Positions 16,322 to 23,985 of a DNA stretch of 30,446 nucleotides are shown here, piece by piece. Source of the DNA: JAKAXG01 sp035702985 (GTDB taxonomy: Bacteria > Actinomycetota > Acidimicrobiia > Acidimicrobiales > Palsa-688); the NCBI GenBank assembly GCA_035702985.1, contig DASSZD010000034.1:1-30446 (forward strand). Reading direction: 5' to 3'. The notes below the pieces were generated by a model. The model was given only the letters and a program-made list of their open reading frames with translations, did not search any database and was not told the DNA's origin. The position numbers and the translations under genes are program-made. The first letter of the stretch is position 1. Every line of letters begins with the position of its first letter.

Positions 16322-17911
16322 ATGGGTAGCCGGCGACTGACCGACAAGGAGCTCCACGAGCAGCGGACCGGCGTCGCGGTGCGCCGGCGGGCTGCCAACA
16401 GTTCGTCGGTGCTGTCGCCGGCCGAGCGGATCCAGCGCCTACAGGCCCGGGCCGGCAACCGGGCCACGGTGGGGGTCATCCAGCGCGCCGGCGGCACCGG
16501 CACCCAGCAGCAGGACGACGGGGTCCTCGAGGACGGCATCGAGCGCACCGTCGGCACCGTCGACCTCCTGGGAGGGACCGGGGGCACCTTCGGTCAGTTC
16601 GGCGGCATCGTCGGCAACCTCTACCAGCAGGGCAACACCAACAGCCCAACGGCCGACGCCGGTTCGGGGTTCTCCGTGGTGGGGGGGCTGACGGGCGGCT
16701 TCAGCATCTACAGCGGGTCCAAGCAGATCGACTCCTCCCGCAAGGAGCTGTCGGAGGAGATCAAGGCGGGCCGGGGCAAGGAGGCGAAGGCCCGGGGCGC
16801 CAAGCGCGACCTCAAGTCCGGTATCGCCAACGTGACCCAAGGGGTCCTCAACACCTCCAGCCAGCCGTTCAACCTGCTGAGCGGGGTGGCCCAGCACGTC
16901 TCCAACTCGGGCGTCACCAACGGACTGACCACGGCCGGCAACACGCTCGGCGGCATCGGCGGGGCCATCGCCCTGCCGGTCTCGCTGCTCAGCAGCATCC
17001 GCACCGGCCGCAAGACCATCAAGCAGTACGCCCGGTTCCGCAAGCTCCGTAAGGGCGTCGAGGATCCCGAGACCAGCGCCTCCGAGGCCACCAAGGCCCT
17101 GGAGAAGCAGAAAGAGGCTCTCACCGCCCTGGAGGCCACGTACGACGCCGCCCTGGAAGAGCTGTCGGACGCCCGACGCGAACTCTCGCTGGCCAAGCGG
17201 AGCCGGGGGGACATCAACGCCGCCCTGGCCGTGGTCTCGGACCGCGACCAGGTGGTCACGGCGCTCCAGGACCGCATCCAGCAGGCCCGGGCCGAGATCA
17301 CCCAGACCGAGCAGCTCAAAGCCGACGCCGAGCGGAACCTGGCCGAATACCAGCAGCGGGCGTCGACGGGCACCGAGAGCCCGGCCGACATCCGGGCTTA
17401 CGCCACCGCCAAGAACAACGCCGGCTGGAAGAAGAAGCTGGTCGGCACCGTCGCCGGGTTCATCGGTGTGGGCGGCGGCCTGGCCGCCACGCTGGCCGCC
17501 TTCGCGGCGGCCGGGCTGGCCGCCGGTGTGGTGGTGGCGGCCGCCACCCCGGTGGGCTGGGCGCTCTGCGGGGCGGCGGCGGTGGCCGGCCTGGCCATGG
17601 CCGGCTACGCCTTCTGGAAGTGGGCGTCCAAGCGGTACCAGCGGCTGGTGGAGGGCGGCGCCGAAAAGGGCTTCAAGACGTTCCTCAAGTCGATCAACCC
17701 GTTCGCCAAGGACATCCCGCCCAGCCGCCGCCAGAAGATGGCGGTCCGGCTCTACGAGCTGGCCAACGGTTCCGCCCCGGACGGCACGCCCGCCGACCAG
17801 ACGGAAGCCCGGAACGTGATCAAGGATCTGGGCCTGGACTGGAACGGCTTGAAGATGTCCGCCCACCGCGAGGAGTCCATCAAGCTCATCCACGCCAAGA
17901 TGGCGTCTTGA
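16322..17911 (+). CDS. Protein with LQRxAGNxA motif, coiled coil and hydrophobic region; putative injection-system-linked cargo
   Basis: The 529-residue protein has no known full-length match I can name. Residues 36-56 read RIQRLQARAGNRAT...IQR, close to the LQRxAGNxAVxxLxQR motif found near the N-terminus of many proteins tied to extracellular contractile injection systems, often ahead of a DUF4157 peptidase domain; that domain is absent. A Gly/Ser/Asn-rich region follows (70-210), then a coiled coil (about 254-343, rich in Glu, Lys and Ala), then a hydrophobic region (about 374-434) long enough for two membrane helices, and a basic C-terminal domain. The layout suits a delivered membrane-active or scaffold protein, which is inference. 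The TGA overlaps the TTG of the next gene. No sheath, tube or baseplate genes are in the window. Confidence 0.75.
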   Translation: MGSRRLTDKELHEQRTGVAVRRRAANSSSVLSPAERIQRLQARAGNRATVGVIQRAGGTGTQQQDDGVLEDGIERTVGTVDLLGGTGGTFGQFGGIVGNLYQQGNTNSPTADAGSGFSVVGGLTGGFSIYSGSKQIDSSRKELSEEIKAGRGKEAKARGAKRDLKSGIANVTQGVLNTSSQPFNLLSGVAQHVSNSGVTNGLTTAGNTLGGIGGAIALPVSLLSSIRTGRKTIKQYARFRKLRKGVEDPETSASEATKALEKQKEALTALEATYDAALEELSDARRELSLAKRSRGDINAALAVVSDRDQVVTALQDRIQQARAEITQTEQLKADAERNLAEYQQRASTGTESPADIRAYATAKNNAGWKKKLVGTVAGFIGVGGGLAATLAAFAAAGLAAGVVVAAATPVGWALCGAAAVAGLAMAGYAFWKWASKRYQRLVEGGAEKGFKTFLKSINPFAKDIPPSRRQKMAVRLYELANGSAPDGTPADQTEARNVIKDLGLDWNGLKMSAHREESIKLIHAKMAS

Positions 17912-18210
17912 GCGAGACCCGGGTCGTCCTGTCCAGGCCGGCCGACGACGGGCCCGGGGACTTCAGCGTCCGGGTGGACGGCCGCAAGGTGGCCACGCTC
18001 GGCTCCGGGGAGAAGGTGGCGGTGGTGGTGCCCGAAGGGCGGCACGGCCTCCAGCTGCGCTTCGTGCACATCTCCAGCGAGCCTCTCACCATCGACACCG
18101 GCGACGGGGGCAGGCGGGCGTTCGAGGCCAGGCGGGCGTTCGGCTCCGGGCCGTTCGATGTCCGCTACCTGACCCGGCGCCGGTCGGCGATCGCCGTCAC
18201 CGAGATCTGA
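17908..18210 (+). CDS. Small beta-rich protein coupled to the LQRxAGN gene
   Basis: The 100-residue product starts at a TTG that overlaps the previous stop in TTGA, so it is likely made together with the 529-residue protein. It has alternating strands: TRVVLSRPAD, FSVRVDGRKVATLGSGEKV, VVVPEGRHGLQLRF, SEPLTIDTGDGG and FDVRYLTRRRSAIAVTEI. The pattern of a strand, a GRKVATL turn and a PEGRHGLQLRF strand recalls small PEGA-like or carboxypeptidase-regulatory-like beta domains. No signal peptide or membrane helix is present. A partner, chaperone or immunity role is possible from position only; no function is known. Confidence 0.72.
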   Translation: MSETRVVLSRPADDGPGDFSVRVDGRKVATLGSGEKVAVVVPEGRHGLQLRFVHISSEPLTIDTGDGGRRAFEARRAFGSGPFDVRYLTRRRSAIAVTEI

Positions 18211-18220
18211 GGCACCCCAC

Positions 18221-18234
18221 CCGGCACCTGCCGG
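18221..18234. terminator. Perfect hairpin between convergent genes
   Basis: CCGGCA-cc-TGCCGG fills the gap between the small beta-rich gene (ends 18210) and the accE stop (18235). The 6-bp stem is perfect. In practice the inner pair would open to give a 4-nt loop. There is no T-tract on either strand. A bidirectional terminator role is likely from its position. Confidence 0.4.
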
Positions 18235-18417
18235 CTAGCGGCGCTCCACCCAGGGCCGGACCCGTTGCACGGTGTGGGGCTTGGACCACCACCGGCCGGA
18301 GAACCGCCACGGGGCCGCCTCCTCGCTCGTCTCCTCCTCGATGACCACCGGCCGGGGCCAAGCCATCTCCACCGCCGCCACGATGGCGGCGAGCTCCTCG
18401 GGGGACGGCCCGGTCAC
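18235..18417 (-). CDS. accE: Acyl-CoA carboxylase epsilon subunit
   Basis: This 60-residue protein lies directly after the carboxylase beta subunit; its GTG start overlaps the beta stop in GTGA. The N-terminal half, GPSPEELAAIVAAVEMAW, is the typical epsilon-subunit helix, and the C-terminal half has W-rich FSGRWWSKPHTVQRVRPW, matching the usual Trp/Arg-rich end. Epsilon subunits bind and stimulate actinobacterial acetyl-/propionyl-CoA carboxylase complexes. Short length and position after the beta gene are typical. No other reading frame here gives a protein-like sequence. Confidence 0.85.
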   Translation of the reverse strand: MTGPSPEELAAIVAAVEMAWPRPVVIEEETSEEAAPWRFSGRWWSKPHTVQRVRPWVERR

Positions 18418-19970
18418 AGCGGCACGTTCCCGTGTTTGCGCTTGGGCAGCTCCTCCCGCTTGGTGCGCAGGAGGTCCAGGGAGCGGGCCAGCACCTTGCG
18501 GGTGTCGGCCGGGTCGATGACGTCGTCCACGTAGCCCCGCTCGGCGGCCAGGTACGGGTTGGCGAACTTCTCGGTGTACTCCTCCACCAGCTCGGCCCGC
18601 CGGGCGGCCGGGTCGGCCGAGGTGGCCAGCTCCCGGCGGTACACGATGTCCACCGCCCCCTGGGGGCCCATGACGGCCAGCTCGGCGGACGGCCAGGCGA
18701 AAGCCAGGTCGCAGCCGATGGACTTGGAGTTCATGACCACGTAGGCGCCCCCGTACGCCTTGCGGGTGATGACCTGGATGCGCGGCACGGTGGCCTCGCA
18801 GTAGGCGTAGAGCAGCTTGGCCCCGTGACGGATGATGCCGCCGTACTCCTGGTCGGTGCCGGGCATGAAGCCGGGTACGTCCACGAAGGTCACCAACGGG
18901 ATGTTGAACGAGTCGCAGGTGCGCACGAAACGGGCACCCTTCTCCGAGCTCTCGATGTCGAGCACGCCGGCCAGGTTCTGCGGCTGATTGCCCACGATGC
19001 CCACCACGTGGCCGTCGATACGGGCGAACCCGCACACCAGGTTCATGGCCCACAGCGAGTGGTACTCGATGAACTCCCCGTCGTCGACCACTGCGGTGAT
19101 GACCTTCTTCATGTCATAGGGCTGGTTGGGGCTGGCCGGGATCAGCTGGGCCAGCTCCGGGGTGGACCGGTCGGGGTCGTCACCGGTGGGCAGGCGGGGC
19201 GGCTCCTCCATGTTGTTGGACGGCAGGAAGCCGAGCAGGTAGCGGACCTCGTCCAGGCAGTTCTTCTCGTCGGCGGCGACGAAGGCCGCCACCCCGGACT
19301 TGGTGGCGTGGGTGAGGGCGCCCCCCAGCTGCTCGAGGGTGACCTCCTCGCCGGTCACGGTCTTCACCACGTCGGGGCCGGTGATGAACATCTGCGAGGT
19401 GTCGCGCACCATGAAGATGAAGTCGGTCATGGCCGGGCTGTACACCGCCCCGCCGGCGCAGGAGCCCATGATCACGCTGATCTGGGGGATGACCCCGGAG
19501 GAGGCCACGTTGCGCTTGAAGATCCCCCCGAAGTAGTGGAGGCCGACCACGCCTTCCTGCACCCGGGCTCCCCCGCCGTCGTTGATGCCGATCATGGGCA
19601 CCCCCAGGGAGGAGGCCAGATCCATGATCTTGTGGACCTTCTCGCCGAACACCTCGCCCAGGGACCCGCCGTTGACGGTGAAGTCCTGGGAGAAGATGCA
19701 CACCTTGCGGCCGTCTACGGTCCCGAAGCCGGTGATGACCCCGTCGGTGTAGGGCCGCTTCTCGTCGGGCAAGCCGGGAGCCCGGGTCCGGGCCAGCATG
19801 TCGAGCTCCTGGAACGACCCGTCGTCGAGGAGGTAGTCGATGCGCTCCCGGGCGGTCATCTTCCCCTTGGCGTGCTGGCGCTCCACGGCGTGGGGGGACC
19901 CGGCATGCAGGGCGGCCTCGCGCCGGCGGGCCAGCTCCTCGAGGCGTTCGGTCATCGGGTGCTCTGACAT
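18414..19970 (-). CDS. pccB: Acyl-CoA (propionyl-CoA) carboxylase beta subunit
   Basis: The 518-residue carboxyltransferase moves CO2 from biotin to the acyl-CoA. It has the N-terminal KGKMTARERIDYLLD, the oxyanion-hole stretch NDGGGARVQEGV, MGSCAGGAVYSPAMTDF, and the second half with FVDVPGFMPGTDQEYGG, IRHGAKLLYAYCEATVP and RKAYGGAYVVMNSKSIG. Full length is normal for PccB/AccD-type subunits. Propionyl-CoA is the likely main substrate, giving methylmalonyl-CoA, but acetyl-CoA cannot be excluded from sequence by eye. The biotin-carrying alpha subunit is not in the window. The ATG at 19970 lies 8 nt after TACCCT and the epsilon gene overlaps its end. Confidence 0.93.
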   Translation of the reverse strand: MSEHPMTERLEELARRREAALHAGSPHAVERQHAKGKMTARERIDYLLDDGSFQELDMLARTRAPGLPDEKRPYTDGVITGFGTVDGRKVCIFSQDFTVNGGSLGEVFGEKVHKIMDLASSLGVPMIGINDGGGARVQEGVVGLHYFGGIFKRNVASSGVIPQISVIMGSCAGGAVYSPAMTDFIFMVRDTSQMFITGPDVVKTVTGEEVTLEQLGGALTHATKSGVAAFVAADEKNCLDEVRYLLGFLPSNNMEEPPRLPTGDDPDRSTPELAQLIPASPNQPYDMKKVITAVVDDGEFIEYHSLWAMNLVCGFARIDGHVVGIVGNQPQNLAGVLDIESSEKGARFVRTCDSFNIPLVTFVDVPGFMPGTDQEYGGIIRHGAKLLYAYCEATVPRIQVITRKAYGGAYVVMNSKSIGCDLAFAWPSAELAVMGPQGAVDIVYRRELATSADPAARRAELVEEYTEKFANPYLAAERGYVDDVIDPADTRKVLARSLDLLRTKREELPKRKHGNVPL

Positions 19971-19978
19971 CGATGGAG

Positions 19979-19984
19979 AGGGTA
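19979..19984 (-). promoter_or_regulatory. -10 hexamer of pccB-accE (leaderless)
   Basis: On the minus strand TACCCT is followed by 8 nt and the ATG of pccB. It lies inside the inverted repeat GGGTA-gt-TACCC (19980-19991), which could be a repressor site covering this -10 and lying near the -35 region of aat. Confidence 0.55.
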
Positions 19985-20004
19985 GTTACCCGGGACCGGC
20001 ACGG

Positions 20005-20010
20005 CAGAAT
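20005..20010 (+). promoter_or_regulatory. -10-like CAGAAT of aat
   Basis: CAGAAT is followed by 7 nt and the ATG at 20018. It differs from TAnnnT in the first base. The two divergent starts are only 47 bp apart, so the promoters of pccB and aat must overlap. Confidence 0.35.
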
Positions 20011-20017
20011 TGGGGAC

Positions 20018-20737
20018 ATGAAGGTGGCCGAGCACCGCTACATCCCGGCGGTGGAGCCGCCGTCGTCGCACTGGGCGTTCCCGACCGTCCCGCCCCCCGG
20101 GTCCGGTCCCGACGAGGTGGTCGGGGTGGGCGCCGACCTGGAGCCGGGCACCCTGCTCCACGCCTACCGCACCGGTGTGTTCCCCATGCCGGTCCGGCCG
20201 GGGTTGATGGCCTGGTGGTCGCCCGACCCGCGGGGGATACTGCCGCTCGACGGGCTGCGGGTCTCCCGGTCGCTGCGCCGGTCGTGCGCCCGCTTCGAGA
20301 TCCGGGTGGACACCGCCTTCGCCGAGGTGATCGCCGGCTGCGGCGACAAGCGCCGCCCCGGAGCCTGGATCGACCGGGACATCGTCGCCGCCTACACCCG
20401 GCTGCACCAGCTGGGATGGGCCCACAGCGTGGAGTGCTGGGACCCCGGCTCGGGCCAGCTGGCCGGGGGGCTGTACGGGGTGGCGGTCGGGGGCCTGTTC
20501 GCCGGCGAGTCCATGTTCCACCGCCGTACCGACGCCTCGAAGGTGGCTCTGGTGGCCCTGGTCGACCTGCTGCGCGACGGCGGGGCGGCCCTGCTGGACG
20601 TGCAGTGGGCCACCCCCCATCTGCGGTCGCTGGGGGTGGTGGAGATCGCCAGGGCCGAGTATCTGGCCCGGCTGGAGAAGGCCGTCAGGTTGCCCCAGCC
20701 GGCGGTGTTCGGGGGCCGGCCCGATCCCGGTCGCTAG
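20018..20737 (+). CDS. aat: Leucyl/phenylalanyl-tRNA-protein transferase
   Basis: The 239-residue cytoplasmic enzyme adds Leu or Phe from tRNA to proteins with N-terminal Arg or Lys, marking them for the N-end-rule protease. Signatures are AYRTGVFPMPV, WWSPDPRGILPLDGLRVSRSLR, GGLYGVAVGGLFAGESMFH, DASKVALVALVDLL and LLDVQWATPHLRSLG. The length fits the family. The ATG at 20018 is divergent from pccB. Its TAG stop shares the tetranucleotide CTAG with the stop of the exonuclease gene on the other strand. Confidence 0.95.
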   Translation: MKVAEHRYIPAVEPPSSHWAFPTVPPPGSGPDEVVGVGADLEPGTLLHAYRTGVFPMPVRPGLMAWWSPDPRGILPLDGLRVSRSLRRSCARFEIRVDTAFAEVIAGCGDKRRPGAWIDRDIVAAYTRLHQLGWAHSVECWDPGSGQLAGGLYGVAVGGLFAGESMFHRRTDASKVALVALVDLLRDGGAALLDVQWATPHLRSLGVVEIARAEYLARLEKAVRLPQPAVFGGRPDPGR

Positions 20738-21630
20738 ACCAGGGCCTCCGCCAGCCTGTCGGCGGCGGTGGCCAGCCCCGGGGAGTCGAGCACGCCGGCG
20801 CACAGCCGGGCGAAGCCGGGCCCGGGCCCACCCCAGCGCAGCTCCTCCACCGTCGCCATGGCCGGCGGCTCGGTCCGCAGGGTGGCCAGGTCCCGGAACA
20901 GCATGGCCAGGTCCCGGGACGAGGCCAGCGTGGCCGCCAGGGTGGCCGCCCCCCGGATGGGCACATCCCACTGCCCCGGGGCGTCGGGGATGTCCTCCAG
21001 GTGCCGGTAGCGGCGCAGCACCGCCGCCGTGGTCTTGGCCCCCCAGCCGGCCAGCCCCGGAAAGCCGTCGGCCGAGTCGCCCACCAGCGCCAGATAGTCG
21101 GGGATCGACGGCGGGGCCACCCCGAACTTCTCCACCACCGCCGGCTCGTCGACCACCACCCTCTTGCGCCGGTCGAGCTGCACCACCCGTCCGTCGGTAA
21201 CGCACTGGGCCAGATCCTTGTCCGGGGTGCAGATCACCACCTGCTTCACCCGGGGGTCGGCGGCGGCCACCGCGGCGGCCGAGGCCAGGGCGTCGTCGGC
21301 CTCCAGGTCGACCATGGGCCACACCTTGACACCCAGCCCGTCCAGCGCCTCCTCCAGCAGCCCGAACTGGGCCAGCAGGGTGGGGTCCACTCCGGTTCCG
21401 GTCTTGTACCCGGGCCACATGTCGTTGCGGAACGACTCGATCACGTGGTCGGTGGCCACCCCCAGGTACGGTGCCCGGCCCTGCTCCTTGAGCAGGGTCA
21501 GCATCGACGACACCACCCCCCGGACGGCGGCCACCTCCCGGCCGTCCCCGTTGACGTGGGACGGCACCCCGAAGAAGTGCCGGAACAGCTCGTAGGTCCC
21601 GTCGACCAGGAACACCCGCACCTCGCTCAT
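20734..21630 (-). CDS. 5'-3' exonuclease (PolI-type nuclease domain / flap endonuclease-like)
   Basis: The 298-residue protein is a stand-alone copy of the 5'-nuclease found at the N-terminus of DNA polymerase I. It has VFLVDGTYELFRHFF, the acidic DLEADDALAS and TPDKDLAQCV metal sites, and the helix-hairpin-helix region VGDSADGFPGLAGWGAKTTAAVL. It would remove RNA primers or flaps from DNA. The length is slightly greater than in XNI-type proteins, with a C-terminal helical tail. The ATG at 21630 was preferred to a GTG two codons earlier; AGGATGG lies upstream. Its stop overlaps the convergent aat stop by 4 nt, leaving no room for a terminator between them. Confidence 0.87.
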   Translation of the reverse strand: MSEVRVFLVDGTYELFRHFFGVPSHVNGDGREVAAVRGVVSSMLTLLKEQGRAPYLGVATDHVIESFRNDMWPGYKTGTGVDPTLLAQFGLLEEALDGLGVKVWPMVDLEADDALASAAAVAAADPRVKQVVICTPDKDLAQCVTDGRVVQLDRRKRVVVDEPAVVEKFGVAPPSIPDYLALVGDSADGFPGLAGWGAKTTAAVLRRYRHLEDIPDAPGQWDVPIRGAATLAATLASSRDLAMLFRDLATLRTEPPAMATVEELRWGGPGPGFARLCAGVLDSPGLATAADRLAEALV

Positions 21631-21710
21631 GGCCACCCATCCTGCCCGACCCGGGAGCCGGCGGGGCCGTCCGTCGGGCGACGGCGGGGAAAGATGGGAA
21701 GGATCGCCAC

Positions 21711-22472
21711 GTGATCGCCATTTCGTCTCTCCTTCTGGTGGTGGCCGTCTCGCTGCTCATCACCCGGGTGGCCACGGTGGTGCTGGTGGCCAGCGGGATG
21801 TCCGCCTCATCGGCCCGGTTCCAGGCCCGCTCCGCGTTCACCGGGGCGGGGTTCACGACCAGCGAGTCCGAGAAGGTGGTGGATCACCCGCTGCGCCGGA
21901 GGGTGATCATGAACCTGATGCTGCTCGGCAACGCCGGCATCGTGGCGTCCGCCAGCTCCCTGATCCTGGGCTTCCGGGGCGGCGGGGTGGGCCGACAGTG
22001 GGAGCAGATCCTGGAGCTGGGCCTCGGGCTGCTGGCCCTCATCTTCGTGTCGCGCAGCCGCTGGGTGGACCGCCGGCTCACCGACCTGATCGCCCATTTC
22101 GTACATAACCGCACCGACCTGGCCCGCCGGGACCTGGGCGGTCTGCTGCAGCTCTCCGGCGACTACGCGGTCCAGGAGCTGGCCGTGCGCGACGACGACT
22201 GGGTGGCGGGCCGCACGCTGGGTGAGCTGGGGCTGAGGGACGAGGGGATCGCCGTCCTGGGCCTGACCCGGCCCGACGGTAGCTACCTGGGCGCCCCCAC
22301 CGGTGCCTCCCGGGTGAACGCCGGCGACGTACTGGTCGTGTACGGGACGGCCGGGAACCTCCGCGAGCTCGACCAGCGTCCCGCCGGCCCGGTCGGGGAC
22401 CGGTCCCATCAGACGGCGGTGGCCCGCCAGGAGCATCTGGAAGCCGCCGAGGCCACGCGAGCCGGCGGGTAG
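21711..22472 (+). CDS. Membrane protein with TrkA-C (RCK-C) domain
   Basis: The 253-residue product has an N-terminal membrane helix (about 4-25), then SAFTGAGFTTSESEKVVDHPLRRRVIMNLMLLGNAGIV, which recalls the pore-loop and following helix of Trk-type K+ transporters, then a third helix near 100-118. The C-terminal half (about 150-225) is a TrkA-C domain: YAVQELAVRDDDWVAGRTLGEL, GIAVLGLTRPDGSYLGAP and VNAGDVLVVYGTAGNLREL. TrkA-C domains bind nucleotide ligands and gate cation transport, so a role in K+ or other cation flux is likely but not shown. The GTG at 21711 has AAGGA upstream. Confidence 0.8.
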   Translation: MIAISSLLLVVAVSLLITRVATVVLVASGMSASSARFQARSAFTGAGFTTSESEKVVDHPLRRRVIMNLMLLGNAGIVASASSLILGFRGGGVGRQWEQILELGLGLLALIFVSRSRWVDRRLTDLIAHFVHNRTDLARRDLGGLLQLSGDYAVQELAVRDDDWVAGRTLGELGLRDEGIAVLGLTRPDGSYLGAPTGASRVNAGDVLVVYGTAGNLRELDQRPAGPVGDRSHQTAVARQEHLEAAEATRAGG

Positions 22473-22531
22473 ACCCCCGGTGGGGAGGGCCGGCACCACC
22501 CGGGCCGGCGACTGGCGCATAGTTGGCGGCG

Positions 22532-22684
22532 ATGAGAAGGGGCAGGCGGAGGGGCCTCCGGCCGGACGGCCACTTGGTGCCAGGGGTGCTGCATGCCGAC
22601 CTTCTCCACCCCACCGCGCTCGGGTACCGGATCATGGGGGCGGCGCTGGCTCCTGCCGTCCGGTCCCTCCTCGGCGTTCTGTAG
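22532..22684 (+). pseudogene. Remnant of an SGNH/GDSL hydrolase (last ~35 residues)
   Basis: A 50-codon frame from ATG to TAG ends with HADLLHPTALGYRIMGAALAPAV. This is the final block of SGNH/GDSL esterases, where D-x-x-H supplies two of the catalytic residues and is followed by PTxxGYxxMA. The front part, with the GDS serine, is missing: an in-frame TAG lies 12 nt upstream of the ATG and no other frame in the 281-nt gap 22473-22753 supplies it. The N-terminus is Arg-rich (MRRGRRRGLR). CATAGT lies 8 nt before the ATG, so it may still be transcribed. It sits before an acyltransferase-3 gene, a family often joined to SGNH domains. Confidence 0.5.
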
Positions 22685-22753
22685 CCGCCCCTGATCGGCT
22701 CTCCGGGCCGGGCGCCCTGCAACCACGGCAGCCGACTGGGTAGATGCCAGGCG

Positions 22754-23932
22754 ATGACCGTCCTGACCGACGCGCCTCCGCCCGAAGCGGCCGCCGGCGG
22801 ACCCGTCTACCGGCGGGTGCCGCGCACCCCGGCCTTGGACGGGTTGAGGGCTCTGGCCATCGCCGCGGTGGCGCTGTTCCACTATCCGACCCATCTGGTG
22901 TTCGAGGGCGGCCTGTTCGGGGTGGGGCTGTTCTTTGTCCTGAGCGGCTTCCTGGTGACACCGATCCTGGCGTCGGAGCACAGCCGGCTGGGGACGGTCC
23001 GGTTCGGCCCCTACCTGAGCCGACGGGCCTGGCGCCTGCTGCCGGCCCTGGCCGTGTTCCTCATCCTGGTGGTGGCCCTCACCGCCGTGTTCGGCCACGC
23101 AGGGTGGTTTGCGTCCACTCCGTTCGGGCCGACCAACGCCCCGGGCCGGCCGGTGTCGCTGTGGCGCACCCTGGGCGGGTCGGCCGCCGCGCTGGGCTAC
23201 GTGTACAACTTCCTGCCCGCATTCAGCGTCCACATGCCCCAGACCTTGGGCCACCTGTGGACCTTGTCGGTGGAGGGGCAGTTCTACCTCGGGTGGGCCC
23301 TGCTCATGCGGTGGCTGCTGAAGCGGGGCCCCAAGGTGATGTTGACGGTTACATCGGGGCTCATCGTGGCGTCGGCGGCGGCCCCGTTCCTGGCCTGGTC
23401 CCCGACCGCCAACCCGGACTGGATCTACTTCGCCACCATCCCCCGAATCCAACAGCTGCTGGCCGGGGCACTGCTCGCCGAGCTGTGGTCGCTCGGGGTG
23501 CTGCGCCGGGTGCCCCGACGGGCGGTCCAGGCGTGCGGCCTGGCCGGGGCCGGGGCCATGTTCTACATGGTCCTGTCCGTCGGCAACCACGAGTTCAAGT
23601 ACGTGGGGGCCCTCACAGCCGTGGCCGCTTCCGGTTTCGTGATCATCGCCTGGCTGGTCGACGACCGGGGCCGCAGCTGGGCCGGGGTGGTGCTCGGCTC
23701 CAGACCGCTGGTGTGGCTGGGGCAGCGCTCCTATGCCGTCTATCTGTGGCACTGGCCGCTGGCCCTGTGGACCAACGAGTTGCCGAACCACCTAGGGGTG
23801 CCCCTGGGGATGGGCTGCACCCTGATCGCCGCCGAACTGTCCTGGCGGCTGGTGGAGCAGCCGGCGTCGCGGCTGGCCCGCCGGCGGCAGGCCCGTCCCG
23901 ACCGCGTCCGGCCGGTACCCGCCGCCGCCTGA
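22754..23932 (+). CDS. Acyltransferase-3 family membrane protein (OafA-like)
   Basis: The 392-residue integral membrane protein has the family N-terminus TPALDGLRALAIAAVALFHY, where the His is the likely catalytic residue, then GGLFGVGLFFVLSGFLVTP, RRAWRLLPAL, and LGHLWTLSVEGQFYL, followed by about ten hydrophobic helices and YAVYLWHWPLAL near the end. Such proteins transfer acyl groups to surface polysaccharides or lipids. It ends with a short basic tail (ARRRQARPDRVRP) and lacks the C-terminal SGNH domain present in many relatives. The ATG at 22754 lies 69 nt after the SGNH remnant. The MFS gene follows after 53 nt. Confidence 0.9.
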   Translation: MTVLTDAPPPEAAAGGPVYRRVPRTPALDGLRALAIAAVALFHYPTHLVFEGGLFGVGLFFVLSGFLVTPILASEHSRLGTVRFGPYLSRRAWRLLPALAVFLILVVALTAVFGHAGWFASTPFGPTNAPGRPVSLWRTLGGSAAALGYVYNFLPAFSVHMPQTLGHLWTLSVEGQFYLGWALLMRWLLKRGPKVMLTVTSGLIVASAAAPFLAWSPTANPDWIYFATIPRIQQLLAGALLAELWSLGVLRRVPRRAVQACGLAGAGAMFYMVLSVGNHEFKYVGALTAVAASGFVIIAWLVDDRGRSWAGVVLGSRPLVWLGQRSYAVYLWHWPLALWTNELPNHLGVPLGMGCTLIAAELSWRLVEQPASRLARRRQARPDRVRPVPAAA

Positions 23933-23985
23933 CGTTACGGCCCTCCGGGTTGAGAGGCCGGTTGCGGAGGGAAGGTCTTTCCGGA

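Noticed and set aside
18432..19967. A 511-codon plus-strand frame over pccB.
   Set aside because: It is the exact antisense of a conserved enzyme gene and is dominated by Gly, His and Val.
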